From: DASRDB01 sp035652815
Lineage (GTDB): Bacteria; Chloroflexota; Ktedonobacteria; Ktedonobacterales; Ktedonobacteraceae
DNA: 64,000 nucleotides
Direction of reading: 5' to 3'
Assembly (NCBI GenBank): GCA_035652815.1
Contig: DASRDB010000012.1
Coordinates: 62,001 to 126,000, forward strand
The position numbers and the translations under genes are program-made. The notes beneath the pieces were generated by a model, which had not been told where the DNA came from, ran no database searches, and worked only from the letters and a program-made list of their open reading frames with translations. Shown here piece by piece: positions 8,394-16,794 of the stretch. Positions within the stretch are counted from its first letter, which is position 1; each line of letters begins with the position of its first letter.

Positions 8394-10370
8394 CTACACC
8401 CACTGCTGCTTCGTCGCCAATACTGCCGCCTGCGTTCTATCCTTGACCTGCATCTTTTGCAAAATATGGTGGACGTGTGATTTGACGGTTTCGACGCTCA
8501 CACAGAGTTTTTCGGCGATGTCGCGGTTGGTTGCGCCCACGGAGAGCAGGCGTAGCACTTCGCGCTCGCGTTCGGTGAAAAGCGGATCCTGGGCCGCCAG
8601 GGGAAAACGAGCCGAAATTGTTGTTCCCTGCTCTGGTTTGCTGGCAATAGTGATTCTGCCGCCTGCTTGCTCGATGCGGACCTGCATACTGCGCAGGCCA
8701 AGCATCCTGCCCTGCTCCCTTGTCGAGAGGGCTTGCTGGCGAACCTGTTCGACATCAAAGCCTATGCCGTTGTCGCTTACCTCGGCGACCAGCAGGCCGG
8801 GCAAGGTTTGTAGCCGTATCGACACCTGCGTTGCCTGGGCGTGCTTGCGAATATTGTGAAGAGCTTCCTGCACAAAGCGATAGGTCGGCGCTTCCAACGA
8901 AGGCGGCCATTGCCTGGTACGTTCAAGCTGCGCATCGATGCGCAGGTGCGGCATGCTGGCGCTAAATTCATCTAGCAGGGAGCGCAAGGCCTGCTCGAAC
9001 TGCTGGTTTTCTAACTGTGGTGGCAGCAGCGAGGCTATTCCCCGCCGCAACTCGTTCAGGCTCTCGAAAAGTGTCTGTTGAGCGCGGCCTATTTCACGCA
9101 GCGCAGCTTCCGGCTGCTGTGCGAAAACGCGCTGCACAAATTCGAGCTTATGCATGGCGTGAGCAATTTTTTGCGCTACGCCATCATGCAGATCACGCGC
9201 AATACGGCTCCGCTCGCGATCAAGCATCGCCTGTTGCTCTGCCGAATGCTGTTCGCGCAAACGCAACACCAGAGCCGCGATACGAGACAGATACGCCACT
9301 CCTTGCTGAAGCTCAGGCGAAATTTCTTCTCTACCGGGTACGGCAAGCGCAATAGCTCCAATCAGTCGCCCGGCATAGCATAATGGAAAGAGCAGCACGC
9401 CCACATATGGCGACCAGTTTAGCACGCGCATCTCGCCATCCAACAACTCCTCTTGTAAAAATTGCAAGCTATCATTCACCATCGATAAATATGAAGTGAT
9501 ATCGCTCAGTGTCGCGCTAAGGGCAAACCGTCGCTGCGCTGGAAAATAGAACCACAGACCTCCACTACGTGCCTGCAATACGGTTGCCAGATAAGCCAAT
9601 ATATCGCGCTGTATATCGCCATCCCGCAACGCCAGCTCAAACAAATCCATACTTGCCTGCATAATTTCATCCGTAGGGACAGGGGGATGCGGGGCGGCTG
9701 GGTGGGGGCCTCGTGCCTGTCCCCGTGTGGTGGTGGGGTCGGCATCATGTGGCACACCCGACCCATGTTTTTCTCCCAACCCCTCCCCGGACAGGCACGA
9801 GGCCCCCCCATCCCATTCGCCCCACCCCCTGTCCCTACGCATAATTGTAGAGACATCCCCTTGTGGGTGCCTTCTCTTTTCTACACCATCCCCCGTGAGA
9901 TACGAGCCAAGCAGCGAAACGCAGACCGCTACATCGCCCTCATTCAAATCCTGGGGCTCTTTCTCCGTCAAAAAATGGTCAAAGCAGAGAACCAGCAGGC
10001 CCTTGCTTATCTCCTGCCCTGAACGCAGCGGGATAAACAGCATCTCTCCATCGCGCCATGCTGGAAGGCCTTCGAGCGGCAAACTATCAGACTTATTCTG
10101 TTTATTGACGACGGAGGAAATACCTTTTGTATGCAGAATGCTGGCAAATCGCTCATCAATAGAGAGCGTCCGCGCTACTTTGGGTGTGACAGGACCGGAA
10201 CGCGCCAGCAATTGTAACGTTTGACTTTCCTGGTTGACCGCATAGAGCAGAGCCAGGCGCGCGCGTGCCAGTTTACGAAGATAATGCAATAAAAGCTGCC
10301 TGCCCCGCATGATCGATGACTCAGCTTGCAGGCGCGCAATCAAGGATAAAAGGCTATGGGACGTACTCAC
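8394..10370 (-). CDS. GAF-domain sensor histidine kinase fused to a LuxR-type DNA-binding domain
   Basis: A 658-residue cytoplasmic protein. It has a first GAF-like domain (about residues 15-150), a linker with repeat-derived sequence (167-233), a second GAF-like domain (240-370), a HisKA_3 dimerisation helix with the phospho-acceptor RIARDLHDGVAQ near 390, and a HATPase domain with SDNGIGFDVEQ near 545. A C-terminal LuxR helix-turn-helix (FTEREREVLRLLSVGATNRD near 600, VSVETVKSHVHHILQKM) completes it. The kinase is of the NarX/DesK class, which normally phosphorylates a separate NarL-type regulator. Here the output domain is in the same chain and no receiver domain is visible. No membrane segment is seen, so the signal is probably internal. 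The final TAG lies in TGTAGGGG, a sequence shared with repeat arms. Confidence 0.85.
   Translation of the reverse strand: MSTSHSLLSLIARLQAESSIMRGRQLLLHYLRKLARARLALLYAVNQESQTLQLLARSGPVTPKVARTLSIDERFASILHTKGISSVVNKQNKSDSLPLEGLPAWRDGEMLFIPLRSGQEISKGLLVLCFDHFLTEKEPQDLNEGDVAVCVSLLGSYLTGDGVEKRRHPQGDVSTIMRRDRGWGEWDGGASCLSGEGLGEKHGSGVPHDADPTTTRGQARGPHPAAPHPPVPTDEIMQASMDLFELALRDGDIQRDILAYLATVLQARSGGLWFYFPAQRRFALSATLSDITSYLSMVNDSLQFLQEELLDGEMRVLNWSPYVGVLLFPLCYAGRLIGAIALAVPGREEISPELQQGVAYLSRIAALVLRLREQHSAEQQAMLDRERSRIARDLHDGVAQKIAHAMHKLEFVQRVFAQQPEAALREIGRAQQTLFESLNELRRGIASLLPPQLENQQFEQALRSLLDEFSASMPHLRIDAQLERTRQWPPSLEAPTYRFVQEALHNIRKHAQATQVSIRLQTLPGLLVAEVSDNGIGFDVEQVRQQALSTREQGRMLGLRSMQVRIEQAGGRITIASKPEQGTTISARFPLAAQDPLFTEREREVLRLLSVGATNRDIAEKLCVSVETVKSHVHHILQKMQVKDRTQAAVLATKQQWV
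9672..9839. repeat. 168-bp palindromic element inserted in frame in the kinase gene
   Basis: Arms beginning CGTAGGGACAGGGGGATG and ending in the complementary order enclose a GC-rich centre that includes the inverted pair GCCTCGTGCCTGTCC / GGACAGGCACGAGGC. The length is exactly 56 codons, and the element is read through as an Arg/Gly/Pro-rich linker between the two GAF domains. GCATAATT occurs at 9659-9666 and again at 9839-9846, like a target duplication. A family B half-site lies next to it at 9848-9871. Confidence 0.75.
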
Positions 10371-10441
10371 GATTTTCCCCCATCCAGTGCATATTGTGTA
10401 TCTCTACTGCTTCCAGCATACAGGAGCGAAAAATAGGAGGA

Positions 10442-10510
10442 AGGCTCTCCCGTCCTGCTACCATGCCGGATGGGGGAATCAACCCGGTAGATAGCATACG
10501 TAGAGAGCCT
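10442..10510 (-). promoter_or_regulatory. Candidate structured RNA element in the leader of the kinase gene
   Basis: On the minus strand an outer helix AGGCTCTC / GAGAGCCT encloses CTACC / GGTAG, which encloses CCGG / CCGG and GGG / CCC. These are nested pairings over 69 bases, followed by a T-rich stretch (TATTTTT). It lies in the 507-bp gap between the kinase and the next gene, inside the 270-base leader expected from the promoter at 10647-10675. It matches no riboswitch class I know. Short frames that cross it look non-coding. Confidence 0.4.
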
Positions 10511-10646
10511 CTATCGAAGTGGAGGGAGAACACAGGCTGGGAAAACACCTGTGCGGGGAAAAACTATGGGGGGATGACACTACAGGGGACTGGAGGCTGG
10601 CGAGGGCGGTTGCCAGGCGCTCCGCATACCGCTCGGTTGCTTTGAT

Positions 10647-10675
10647 AGCATACATTATGTAAACCGGAAAGTCAA
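10647..10675 (-). promoter_or_regulatory. Promoter of the sensor-kinase gene
   Basis: On the minus strand TTGACT and TATGCT are separated by 17 bases. Transcription would start near 10640, leaving a leader of about 270 bases before the kinase ATG. Promoters with the same TATGCT -10 box precede 11408 and 54542. Confidence 0.6.
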
Positions 10676-10751
10676 GCTAAGTCAGCATTACTTAAGTACT
10701 AATTTTCTATTTTAAATATTGTCCCTTTGAATCAGGATAAAATTGGCATTG

Positions 10752-10828
10752 TGTAGGGACGCGATTCATCGCGTCCTGCCTATTATGCGCGTTTAATGAG
10801 GCAGGACGCGATGAATCGCGTCCCTACA
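10752..10828. repeat. Palindromic repeat, family A
   Basis: TGTAGGGACGCGATTCATCG and its complement form arms of about 32 bases around a short centre, about 50 bases downstream of the stop of the minus-strand membrane gene and just beyond its terminator. Confidence 0.85.
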
Positions 10829-10862
10829 AAAAAGACGCAGGCCACTTTTTAAAGCCTGCGTC
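10828..10862 (-). terminator. Intrinsic terminator of the zinc-ribbon membrane gene
   Basis: On the minus strand GACGCAGGC pairs with GCCTGCGTC across an 11-base loop and is followed directly by six T residues, 15 bases after the stop at 10878. This is a textbook rho-independent terminator. Confidence 0.8.
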
Positions 10863-10877
10863 CCTCAATGTTGTATT

Positions 10878-11408
10878 TTAATGGTGCGCGAGGGATGCCT
10901 GAGGTGTCTCCTGGCTTTGAGCAATCGCTTCGACTGAGGTAAGCGATTTGAAGGCAGCATCGGTCAGCGTTTTATTTGTTTCGGGATCAAAAATCACGTC
11001 GTCGCGTTTGCAATAGTAGAGGCGTCGCCAGTTATCCATCGCCTGATCATAGGCCGGAAGAAACTTTTGTGTCTGCTGATCGCCGCGCAGCACACGGAGA
11101 AAGGCGATCAAAGAAAGAACCAGCGCCACCACAATAGCGGCAATGGTAAGCACAACCTGCAACACCTGTATGGGGCCGGGCCAGCTACCATAGCCATTGG
11201 TACCGCTCAGAACCAGAATAAAAAACACGCCAAAAGCCACCAGCACAAAACCAACAGTGATATAGCCCATCATGCCTACATGCGCTACCGGCATAACTGG
11301 AGGGGCCAATCGGCCTACCCCGGTCTCATATGCAACCGGCACTTTCCTGACCTGGTCCGACTGGTGACAGACCGGACACAGTACTTGCTGTACTGAAGTC
11401 GATGCCAT
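10878..11408 (-). CDS. Zinc-ribbon membrane protein of unknown function
   Basis: A 176-residue protein with an N-terminal CPVCHQSD half-ribbon, two hydrophobic segments near residues 48-72 and 82-106, and a cytoplasmic tail with RLYYCKRDDVIFDPETN near 135. A CPVC motif plus a later YYCxRDDxxF motif is a layout I associate with uncharacterised proteins of this phylum. The start at 11408 is chosen because AAGGAGG lies 11 bases before it; a frame-compatible ATG eight codons upstream would sit on top of that ribosome site. It has its own promoter (11466-11494) and terminator, so it is probably monocistronic. Function unknown. Confidence 0.75.
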   Translation of the reverse strand: MASTSVQQVLCPVCHQSDQVRKVPVAYETGVGRLAPPVMPVAHVGMMGYITVGFVLVAFGVFFILVLSGTNGYGSWPGPIQVLQVVLTIAAIVVALVLSLIAFLRVLRGDQQTQKFLPAYDQAMDNWRRLYYCKRDDVIFDPETNKTLTDAAFKSLTSVEAIAQSQETPQASLAHH

Positions 11409-11465
11409 ATACCAAACAACCTCCTTGCTCATCTATGCACGAGCTAGAAATATGATATCAGCAAA

Positions 11466-11494
11466 AGCATACCACGTCACGCCTTATTCGACAA
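11466..11494 (-). promoter_or_regulatory. Promoter of the zinc-ribbon membrane gene
   Basis: Minus-strand TTGTCG and TATGCT are separated by 17 bases, about 55 bases before the start codon. Confidence 0.55.
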
Positions 11495-11753
11495 TGTTAG
11501 AGTTCGTTTTGCCAGGCAAGGGTCGTTCCGAAGGCACCCGCAAGTGGATACCTTCTCTCCACTCCGCTTACGGCAAAAAGATGATGAGCATATAAATATA
11601 TCTCTCATTTAATTATTATAAAGAGGATTTTCACCTTTGCGCAAAAATTCGTTTTGCTGTTGCCATACTGCTGTCACAGCGATGCTGCATACTTGCAGTG
11701 TAAGCAAAAAGCTTACTATGTACAATCAAAACGCGCGTAAAGGAGCTTTTACC
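11495..11753. other. Intergenic stretch before the VOC gene
   Basis: It holds a decayed family B half-site (GAAGGCACCCGCAAGTGG with CCTTC, 11530-11555) and an AT-rich tract at 11585-11630. It also holds the small inverted repeat TAAGC-AAAAA-GCTTA at 11702-11716, about 38 bases before the VOC start. The frame that runs through it upstream of 11754 is probably not translated. Confidence 0.5.
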
Positions 11754-12107
11754 ATGCTGCAACAACTTGATTTCGTGATGCTCTACGCTACCAATTTCGA
11801 AGAGGCCGTGAACTTCTACACCCAAAAGCTTGACATGGAGATCGATGACCAGGCCCCCGGCTTCGTCCAGTTCAAACGCTACGACGATAAAGGCGCGGTC
11901 TTCGCTCTGACAGCCCAGGGCGACGGCACCCCCGTTCACAATGCCGAACTCTGGTGGCTGGTAGACAATGCCGACGCCACTCACGACGACCTCGTAGCTA
12001 AAGGGATCGAGATTGCGGAGCCACTGCAAGACCAGCCCTTCGGGCGCACCTTCGCCATCAAAGACCCGGCTGGCAATACTCTCTATATGATGCAACTCCG
12101 CAAATAA
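11754..12107 (+). CDS. VOC-superfamily (glyoxalase/bleomycin-resistance-like) protein
   Basis: A 117-residue protein with the paired beta-alpha-beta-beta-beta pattern of the vicinal oxygen chelate fold: MLYATNFEEAVNFYTQKLD at the start and TFAIKDPAGNTLYMMQL at the end. Members bind a metal and act as lyases, dioxygenases or drug-binding proteins, and the substrate cannot be read from sequence. The expected end-of-module glutamate is replaced here (NTLYMM), which favours a binding role but does not prove it. The ATG at 11754 is chosen over an upstream in-frame start because AAAGGAG lies 8 bases before it. Confidence 0.8.
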   Translation: MLQQLDFVMLYATNFEEAVNFYTQKLDMEIDDQAPGFVQFKRYDDKGAVFALTAQGDGTPVHNAELWWLVDNADATHDDLVAKGIEIAEPLQDQPFGRTFAIKDPAGNTLYMMQLRK

Positions 12108-12138
12108 CGATTTCTGTCAATTTTTTGCACCCCGCATG

Positions 12139-12178
12139 GGTCCCGGAAGACACCCGCAAGGGGATGTCTTCCGGGACC
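12139..12178. repeat. Short hairpin of family B
   Basis: GGTCCCGGAAGACA pairs with its complement around CCCGCAAGGGGA, 32 bases after the VOC stop. It keeps only the outer and core parts of the longer family B elements and probably ends the VOC transcript. Confidence 0.7.
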
Positions 12179-12222
12179 TCTCCCCACCAAAATCTGACGC
12201 TCACCCATATTCGCCCACCAAC

Positions 12223-12252
12223 TTGACCGCCCCCGCCTTACAATGCTATCCT
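12223..12252 (+). promoter_or_regulatory. Candidate promoter of the mazG-like gene
   Basis: TTGACC and TATCCT are separated by 18 bases, ending 84 bases before the ATG. Confidence 0.4.
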
Positions 12253-12336
12253 GCAAGCATCATAAGCAAATAGGCACTTCTGCAGACGAGCATAAAATTC
12301 ACCTCTGCGAGCAGACAATCATACAAAGGACGAGGC

Positions 12337-13848
12337 ATGACAACAACTATCACCATTCTGGGGCTTGGGCCGGGACGTTGGGAGGACGTGACTCTGCGCG
12401 CTCGCGCCTGCCTGGAACGGGCCGAGCGCGAATCTATACCGGTCTACTTTCGCACGCTGATTCACCCTACCCTGGAGCCACTGCGGGAGGCGCTTCCAGG
12501 GCTTGCTATAGAATCCTTCGACAGCTATTACGAGGAATCAAGTGACTTCAGCACCCTCTACCGCCGCATTGCGGAGCAGGTATGTGCCCTGGCTGAGCAG
12601 CAATCCATTATCTATGTAGTACCAGGGCACCCGCTCATCGGTGAATCCACGGTGCAACTGGTGCTGCAACTGGCGCGCGAGAAAGGGTTGAAGACCGAGA
12701 TTATCGCTGGCCTGTCCTTTATCGAACCGGTCTGCGAAGCGGTAGAGCTTGACCCTTTGACATCTGGCCTGCAAATACTGGATGCTACCGAGCTAGCGGC
12801 ATTGGATGAAAGCGAACTGGCAGGGAAAATCATTCCCACGCAGCCCTTAATGGTGGCACAGGTCTATAATCGCCGCCTGGCAAGCGACCTCAAACTGGCT
12901 CTGGGCGAGTTCTATCCAGATGAATGGCCTGTTAAGCTGGTGCGCGCCGCAGGTGTGGGAAGCGAGCAGGGCATTGTCGAAATGCCCCTGTACGAACTTG
13001 ACCGCAACACGCTGGCGAATCATCTTAGCACGCTCTACGTGCCGCCTGTCGATGAACTGACTGCTCTACGCCTGCCCGAGACGCTGCGCTACGTCACCTA
13101 TCGCCTGCGCCGCGAACCCGATGGCTGCCCCTGGGACCGGCAACAAACCCATGCCTCGCTGGTGCATTACGTCATTGAGGAAACCTACGAAGTGGTCGAG
13201 GCCATCGAAGAAAACGACATGGAGAAGCTGGCCGATGAACTTGGCGATTTGCTGCTCCAGGTCTACCTGCACGCCGAGGTTGCGCGCCAGGAAGGCGATT
13301 TTGCCATCGGCGACGTTTTCGAGCATGTCAACGCCAAGCTGATTCGCCGCCATCCCCATGTTTTCGGCGATGTCCAGGTCAGCGGTGCGGGACAGGTGAT
13401 GCAGAACTGGGAAGAGATCAAACGCCAGGAACGCATTGCCGCCGGAAAAGATGTGCAGCGTGAAAGCGTCCTCGACGGCGTTCCCCAGGCTGCACCCGCC
13501 CTCATGATCGCCCAGGAATATCAGAAACGGGCGGGCAAAACAGGCTTCGACTACCACAGCGTTGAGCGCATCCTGGAAAAGATGCGCGAAGAGTTGCAAG
13601 AACTACAGGAAGCGACCACGCCCGAACACCAGCGCGAAGAAATGGGCGACTTGCTCTTCATGGTTGCGAGATTGGCCCGCCAACTGGATATTGACGCAGA
13701 AGAAGCCTTGCGTCAGGCAAATCGGAAGTTTCGGAAGCGCTTTCAGGAGATGGAGAGAAAAATCCGTATGCTAGGACGGCCATTTGAATCGTATTCATCA
13801 GAAGAGTGGATGAATCTATGGAAGAGCGTAAAGACTAATGGGGCGTAG
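12337..13848 (+). CDS. mazG: MazG nucleotide pyrophosphohydrolase with N-terminal tetrapyrrole-methylase domain (YabN type)
   Basis: A 503-residue two-part protein. Residues 1-220 resemble the tetrapyrrole (corrin/porphyrin) methylase fold (ITILGLGPGRWEDVTLRA, YVVPGHPLIGEST). From residue 255 onward are two MazG units: CPWDRQQTHASLVHYVIEET with the EExxE metal ligands and DELGDLLLQVYLH, then a second with MREELQELQEATTPEHQ and EEMGDLLFMVARL. MazG hydrolyses nucleoside triphosphates to monophosphates and pyrophosphate and is thought to clean damaged nucleotides or modulate stress alarmones. The role of the methylase-like part in YabN proteins is unclear. The start has AAAGGACGAGGC upstream. 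Length is normal for the fusion. Confidence 0.9.
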   Translation: MTTTITILGLGPGRWEDVTLRARACLERAERESIPVYFRTLIHPTLEPLREALPGLAIESFDSYYEESSDFSTLYRRIAEQVCALAEQQSIIYVVPGHPLIGESTVQLVLQLAREKGLKTEIIAGLSFIEPVCEAVELDPLTSGLQILDATELAALDESELAGKIIPTQPLMVAQVYNRRLASDLKLALGEFYPDEWPVKLVRAAGVGSEQGIVEMPLYELDRNTLANHLSTLYVPPVDELTALRLPETLRYVTYRLRREPDGCPWDRQQTHASLVHYVIEETYEVVEAIEENDMEKLADELGDLLLQVYLHAEVARQEGDFAIGDVFEHVNAKLIRRHPHVFGDVQVSGAGQVMQNWEEIKRQERIAAGKDVQRESVLDGVPQAAPALMIAQEYQKRAGKTGFDYHSVERILEKMREELQELQEATTPEHQREEMGDLLFMVARLARQLDIDAEEALRQANRKFRKRFQEMERKIRMLGRPFESYSSEEWMNLWKSVKTNGA

Positions 13849-13920
13849 CTCTCTTTGTTACGTTTACTAAATTAGGACGCTTAGCAAATGAAAATGAAAT
13901 AGTAGAGTTGTCTTGATCGA

Positions 13921-13950
13921 TTGTACTCGGGTCGGTAAAAGTGCTATACT
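13921..13950 (+). promoter_or_regulatory. Promoter of the HD-domain gene
   Basis: TTGTAC and TATACT are separated by 18 bases, 38 bases before the ATG. GGAGG follows at 13972. Confidence 0.5.
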
Positions 13951-13988
13951 TTGGCAAATAGCTGCCCCTGGGGAGGTCGCGGTATGTT

Positions 13989-14618
13989 ATGCAAGTACAA
14001 AATTTATTGCAGTACACGTCATCAGTAGATGACATTGAAGAACAATTGCATGCGCTGGTTGAGACGAGATATATCAAAACGCATACACCTCTTGTTTTTG
14101 AAGCATTAGGGTTCATTCAGCGTCTCTATCATGGTAAACTTCGTGACAATAGTGTTCCCTATATTCTACACCCTCTCCGGGTAGCATTGATGCTAGGGCA
14201 ATACGAGGAGAGAACCGGTACTAAATTATTGATTGCAGCATTACTACATGATACAATCAAGGACGGCGACCTGGAAGATGCAGAGATCGAGCAACGATTT
14301 GGTCACTTTGTAGCAAAGCTCGTTACAAAGGTGGCCAGATATACATCCAACACTGGCGATACCTCTTCAACTGACTGGGATGAAATTCTGCTCGAGAGTC
14401 ATGAAATACGCGCGCTAAAAGTTTTTGAAGAACTCGACAATGTAATGTATTGGCGTATTCTTCCTGTGAACCATGCTTTACGGAACAATATTCCTTTCTG
14501 GCTGGAGGATGTACGAACAAAATACCTGCCTCTAGCCCACGCAACCAATATGCAGGCATACGAACTGATGCATCAGGAGTACACATATTATGTCAAACAT
14601 GGCTACGCCCACCATTAG
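13989..14618 (+). CDS. HD-domain protein related to the hydrolase half of RelA/SpoT
   Basis: A 209-residue protein. PYILHPLRVALMLGQ near residue 55 followed by AALLHDTIKDGD near 80 gives the H...HD metal-binding pattern of SpoT/MESH1-type (p)ppGpp pyrophosphohydrolases. There is no synthetase, TGS or ACT domain, so it is a small hydrolase-type protein. The expected later aspartate region is less clear, because from about residue 140 the sequence departs from the family. It may therefore act on another nucleotide or be inactive. Codon use looks more AT-rich than in the flanking genes. The next gene overlaps it by 29 bases. Confidence 0.7.
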   Translation: MQVQNLLQYTSSVDDIEEQLHALVETRYIKTHTPLVFEALGFIQRLYHGKLRDNSVPYILHPLRVALMLGQYEERTGTKLLIAALLHDTIKDGDLEDAEIEQRFGHFVAKLVTKVARYTSNTGDTSSTDWDEILLESHEIRALKVFEELDNVMYWRILPVNHALRNNIPFWLEDVRTKYLPLAHATNMQAYELMHQEYTYYVKHGYAHH

Positions 14619-15354
14619 CCAGTTACCATCTGATATCAAGAGAAGACTTCGCCGTAAGGGAGATTTTTTTCTTTGCCCCGATGATATCGTATGCCCTAAA
14701 GTGGCTTATATTGGCGAAAACGTCTATTATCGCTTTATGAATTTTGTGTATCTCCCCCAGCCGCCTGATAGCTTAAGCATCGAAAAAGTGGTCGAATTAT
14801 GTGATCTTCGTTTAGACCTTATGGGCAAATTGGTAAATACGGATATCAACAAACATATTGTTGCTCAGGCAGCTAACGTCGTTAAAGCTCATTCGGCAAA
14901 ACCACTTTCTGGTTTGCGCGTCCTCGATTTTGGATGTGGCTCCGGTTTTTCGTCTCTATTATTGAAAGAGGAGTTGCCTGGCATACGGATCACGGGAGTT
15001 GACATAAGCAAAAAAGCCGTAAAGCACGCTCGTAAAGCAGGATTGACCGTCGAACGTACTTATCCTGATAAGGCGTTACCTTTTGATAACGCGAGTTTTG
15101 ACTACATCTTTGCCATTTTCGTCATGCATTTTAACGTCGGAGTTTCTACTCTTGAAGAGTTAAAACGTATACTGCATCCATCGGGCAAATTTGTGTTTAA
15201 TGTGTACCGGCGCGATGTCGAGGGCGTTTTAGAACAGCTCGACGAAGTGGGTTTTCATATAGATGAGGTCATGTCAGTTGAAGGAGCCAATGGAACGACA
15301 ACTAACCATGTTATCGTAAGTTGTGCATCTTTCACTCCTGACTTTGTTTCGTAA
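14590..15354 (+). CDS. Class I SAM-dependent methyltransferase
   Basis: A 254-residue protein with the AdoMet-binding motif LDFGCGSGFSSLLL near residue 114, acidic motif II ITGVDISKKAVKHA near 136, and the later FDYIFAIFVMHF block near 173. These are the order and spacing of Rossmann-fold methyltransferases. The substrate is unknown. The start overlaps the HD-domain gene by 29 bases; ATG at 14590 or 14599 are both possible, and neither has a strong ribosome site, so translation is probably coupled. The shared AT-richer composition suggests the two genes arrived or evolve together. Confidence 0.8.
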   Translation: MSNMATPTISQLPSDIKRRLRRKGDFFLCPDDIVCPKVAYIGENVYYRFMNFVYLPQPPDSLSIEKVVELCDLRLDLMGKLVNTDINKHIVAQAANVVKAHSAKPLSGLRVLDFGCGSGFSSLLLKEELPGIRITGVDISKKAVKHARKAGLTVERTYPDKALPFDNASFDYIFAIFVMHFNVGVSTLEELKRILHPSGKFVFNVYRRDVEGVLEQLDEVGFHIDEVMSVEGANGTTTNHVIVSCASFTPDFVS

Positions 15355-15398
15355 TATGATGATGTAGTCCGGTTGCTTCGCCTTAACAGGATGTGTGC

Positions 15399-16721
15399 AT
15401 GAGGCAACAATTCATTTCGGTATGCAAATACTTGCATCGTTTTCTCCCAGCCTGTTTTCTTATCTTCCTGTGTGTACTCGTTTCCTGGATACTTGTTACT
15501 CCTCGTCCAGTAATAGCACAAGATCATCCCTCGCTTCTCACGGCAGTATCACCAACGCCTTCGGGAGTCTCCCCAACCCCGGATGTACAATTGCAGCAAC
15601 TCTATACGGTTGCACAAAATGATATTACGGTAGCGAACGCCTTCGTCACGTTTGCCGGAGTTGTTTTAAGCATCGCAGCCGTAGTACTGGCAGCAGCAGG
15701 CCTATTTGAATTTCTAGGCAGGCGTCAACTGAATACGCGCTTCCAACAGATTAGCCACCTGGAACGACAACTTGACAAGCACATTCAACAGGTTGCAGAC
15801 CTCGAACAGCAGGTCAAAAAGCAGATTGACAACCATACCCAGCAAGTTGCCCATCTTGAGGAGCGATTTGAAAAGCAGGTCGAACAATTGCAACTACGAA
15901 CTGACTACGAAACACGCCTGTTTAATGAGCGATTGGCGGCCCTTGACCACCAGTTTGATGCCAAAAGCCAGAATTTCATGGAAGCGTCCTATAACTTCAA
16001 TATGGGGAAAGTTGCCTATCAAGCAGGAGACGACGAGCTTGCTATCGAATATTTTCAAGAAGCTTTAAAATTCCAGCCGACTAATCCCCGCATTCTGGAA
16101 AGAATAGGCAGGTCTTATAGCAACCTTAATGATATGCCTCGCGCTATCAGCTGCCTGGAAGAGGCCTTGAAAATCGACGAAGATTATATCCCCGCCTTAC
16201 GGAGTCTTGCGCTTTGCTATCGTTATACTGACCCGCAACGGGCTATCGAATGCCTCAAACATGCTGTGAAAGTAAAGCCAGATGGGTTTGAGGCAATGGA
16301 TTTTCTTGGCCTCATCTATCGCGACCAGGGACTTATCGATGAGGCTATTAAGTCTCATGAGGAAGCATTTAAACATCAAAAACGCCCTGAAACCGAGTTC
16401 TATTTGAGTATTCTTTACGCCATGAAAGGTGATAAGAAACGCGCGAAGGCCAGAGCATTATCGGCAGAGAGCGACCTTGATAGTCCGGAACATGATAAGC
16501 GTATACGTCCCGTCTGGAAACTTTTAATTCAGGCCGCCTATCCGATTTTAGATGGTGATAAAGAAAGAGCCGTCCAATTTATTCAAATGACGACTCAATA
16601 CATCACGACACATCGCATCCATGAAGCGCTGAAAGGGCATATTGTTTTTCTTCTCGAAGCCAGCGATCATAGCGATTGGCTTCCTGAGTTTATGCAGCAT
16701 ATTCGTTTGCAGACAAAGTAG
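15399..16721 (+). CDS. Membrane-anchored coiled-coil and TPR protein
   Basis: A 440-residue protein. It has a hydrophobic N-terminus (about residues 15-38, AFLIFL-like then VIAQD), a short Pro/Ser/Thr-rich stretch, a second membrane helix near 85-110, and a coiled coil with repeated HxQQVxxLE units at about 118-165. TPR repeats follow from about 205 to 370 (ASYNFNMGKVAYQAGDDELA, ALKFQPTNPRILERIG, AIECLKHAVKVKPDGFEAMD). TPRs bind other proteins, so this looks like a membrane-tethered assembly platform whose partner is unknown. ATG at 15399 is preferred over a GTG two codons upstream because AGGA lies 7 bases before it. Confidence 0.75.
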   Translation: MRQQFISVCKYLHRFLPACFLIFLCVLVSWILVTPRPVIAQDHPSLLTAVSPTPSGVSPTPDVQLQQLYTVAQNDITVANAFVTFAGVVLSIAAVVLAAAGLFEFLGRRQLNTRFQQISHLERQLDKHIQQVADLEQQVKKQIDNHTQQVAHLEERFEKQVEQLQLRTDYETRLFNERLAALDHQFDAKSQNFMEASYNFNMGKVAYQAGDDELAIEYFQEALKFQPTNPRILERIGRSYSNLNDMPRAISCLEEALKIDEDYIPALRSLALCYRYTDPQRAIECLKHAVKVKPDGFEAMDFLGLIYRDQGLIDEAIKSHEEAFKHQKRPETEFYLSILYAMKGDKKRAKARALSAESDLDSPEHDKRIRPVWKLLIQAAYPILDGDKERAVQFIQMTTQYITTHRIHEALKGHIVFLLEASDHSDWLPEFMQHIRLQTK

Positions 16722-16735
16722 CAGCTTCATCCACA

Positions 16736-16764
16736 TTGACTACTTCCGCGCAGAATGGTACAGT
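16736..16764 (+). promoter_or_regulatory. Promoter of the 16795-19744 gene run
   Basis: TTGACT and TACAGT are separated by 17 bases, 30 bases before the ATG of the first gene. Confidence 0.5.
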
Positions 16765-16794
16765 AGTATCGAGATTCTATAAAGAAGACTAACG

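Noticed and set aside
10309..10645. Two short overlapping frames upstream of the sensor kinase
   Set aside because: They have no ribosome sites or conserved motifs, and the interval is better explained as a structured leader.
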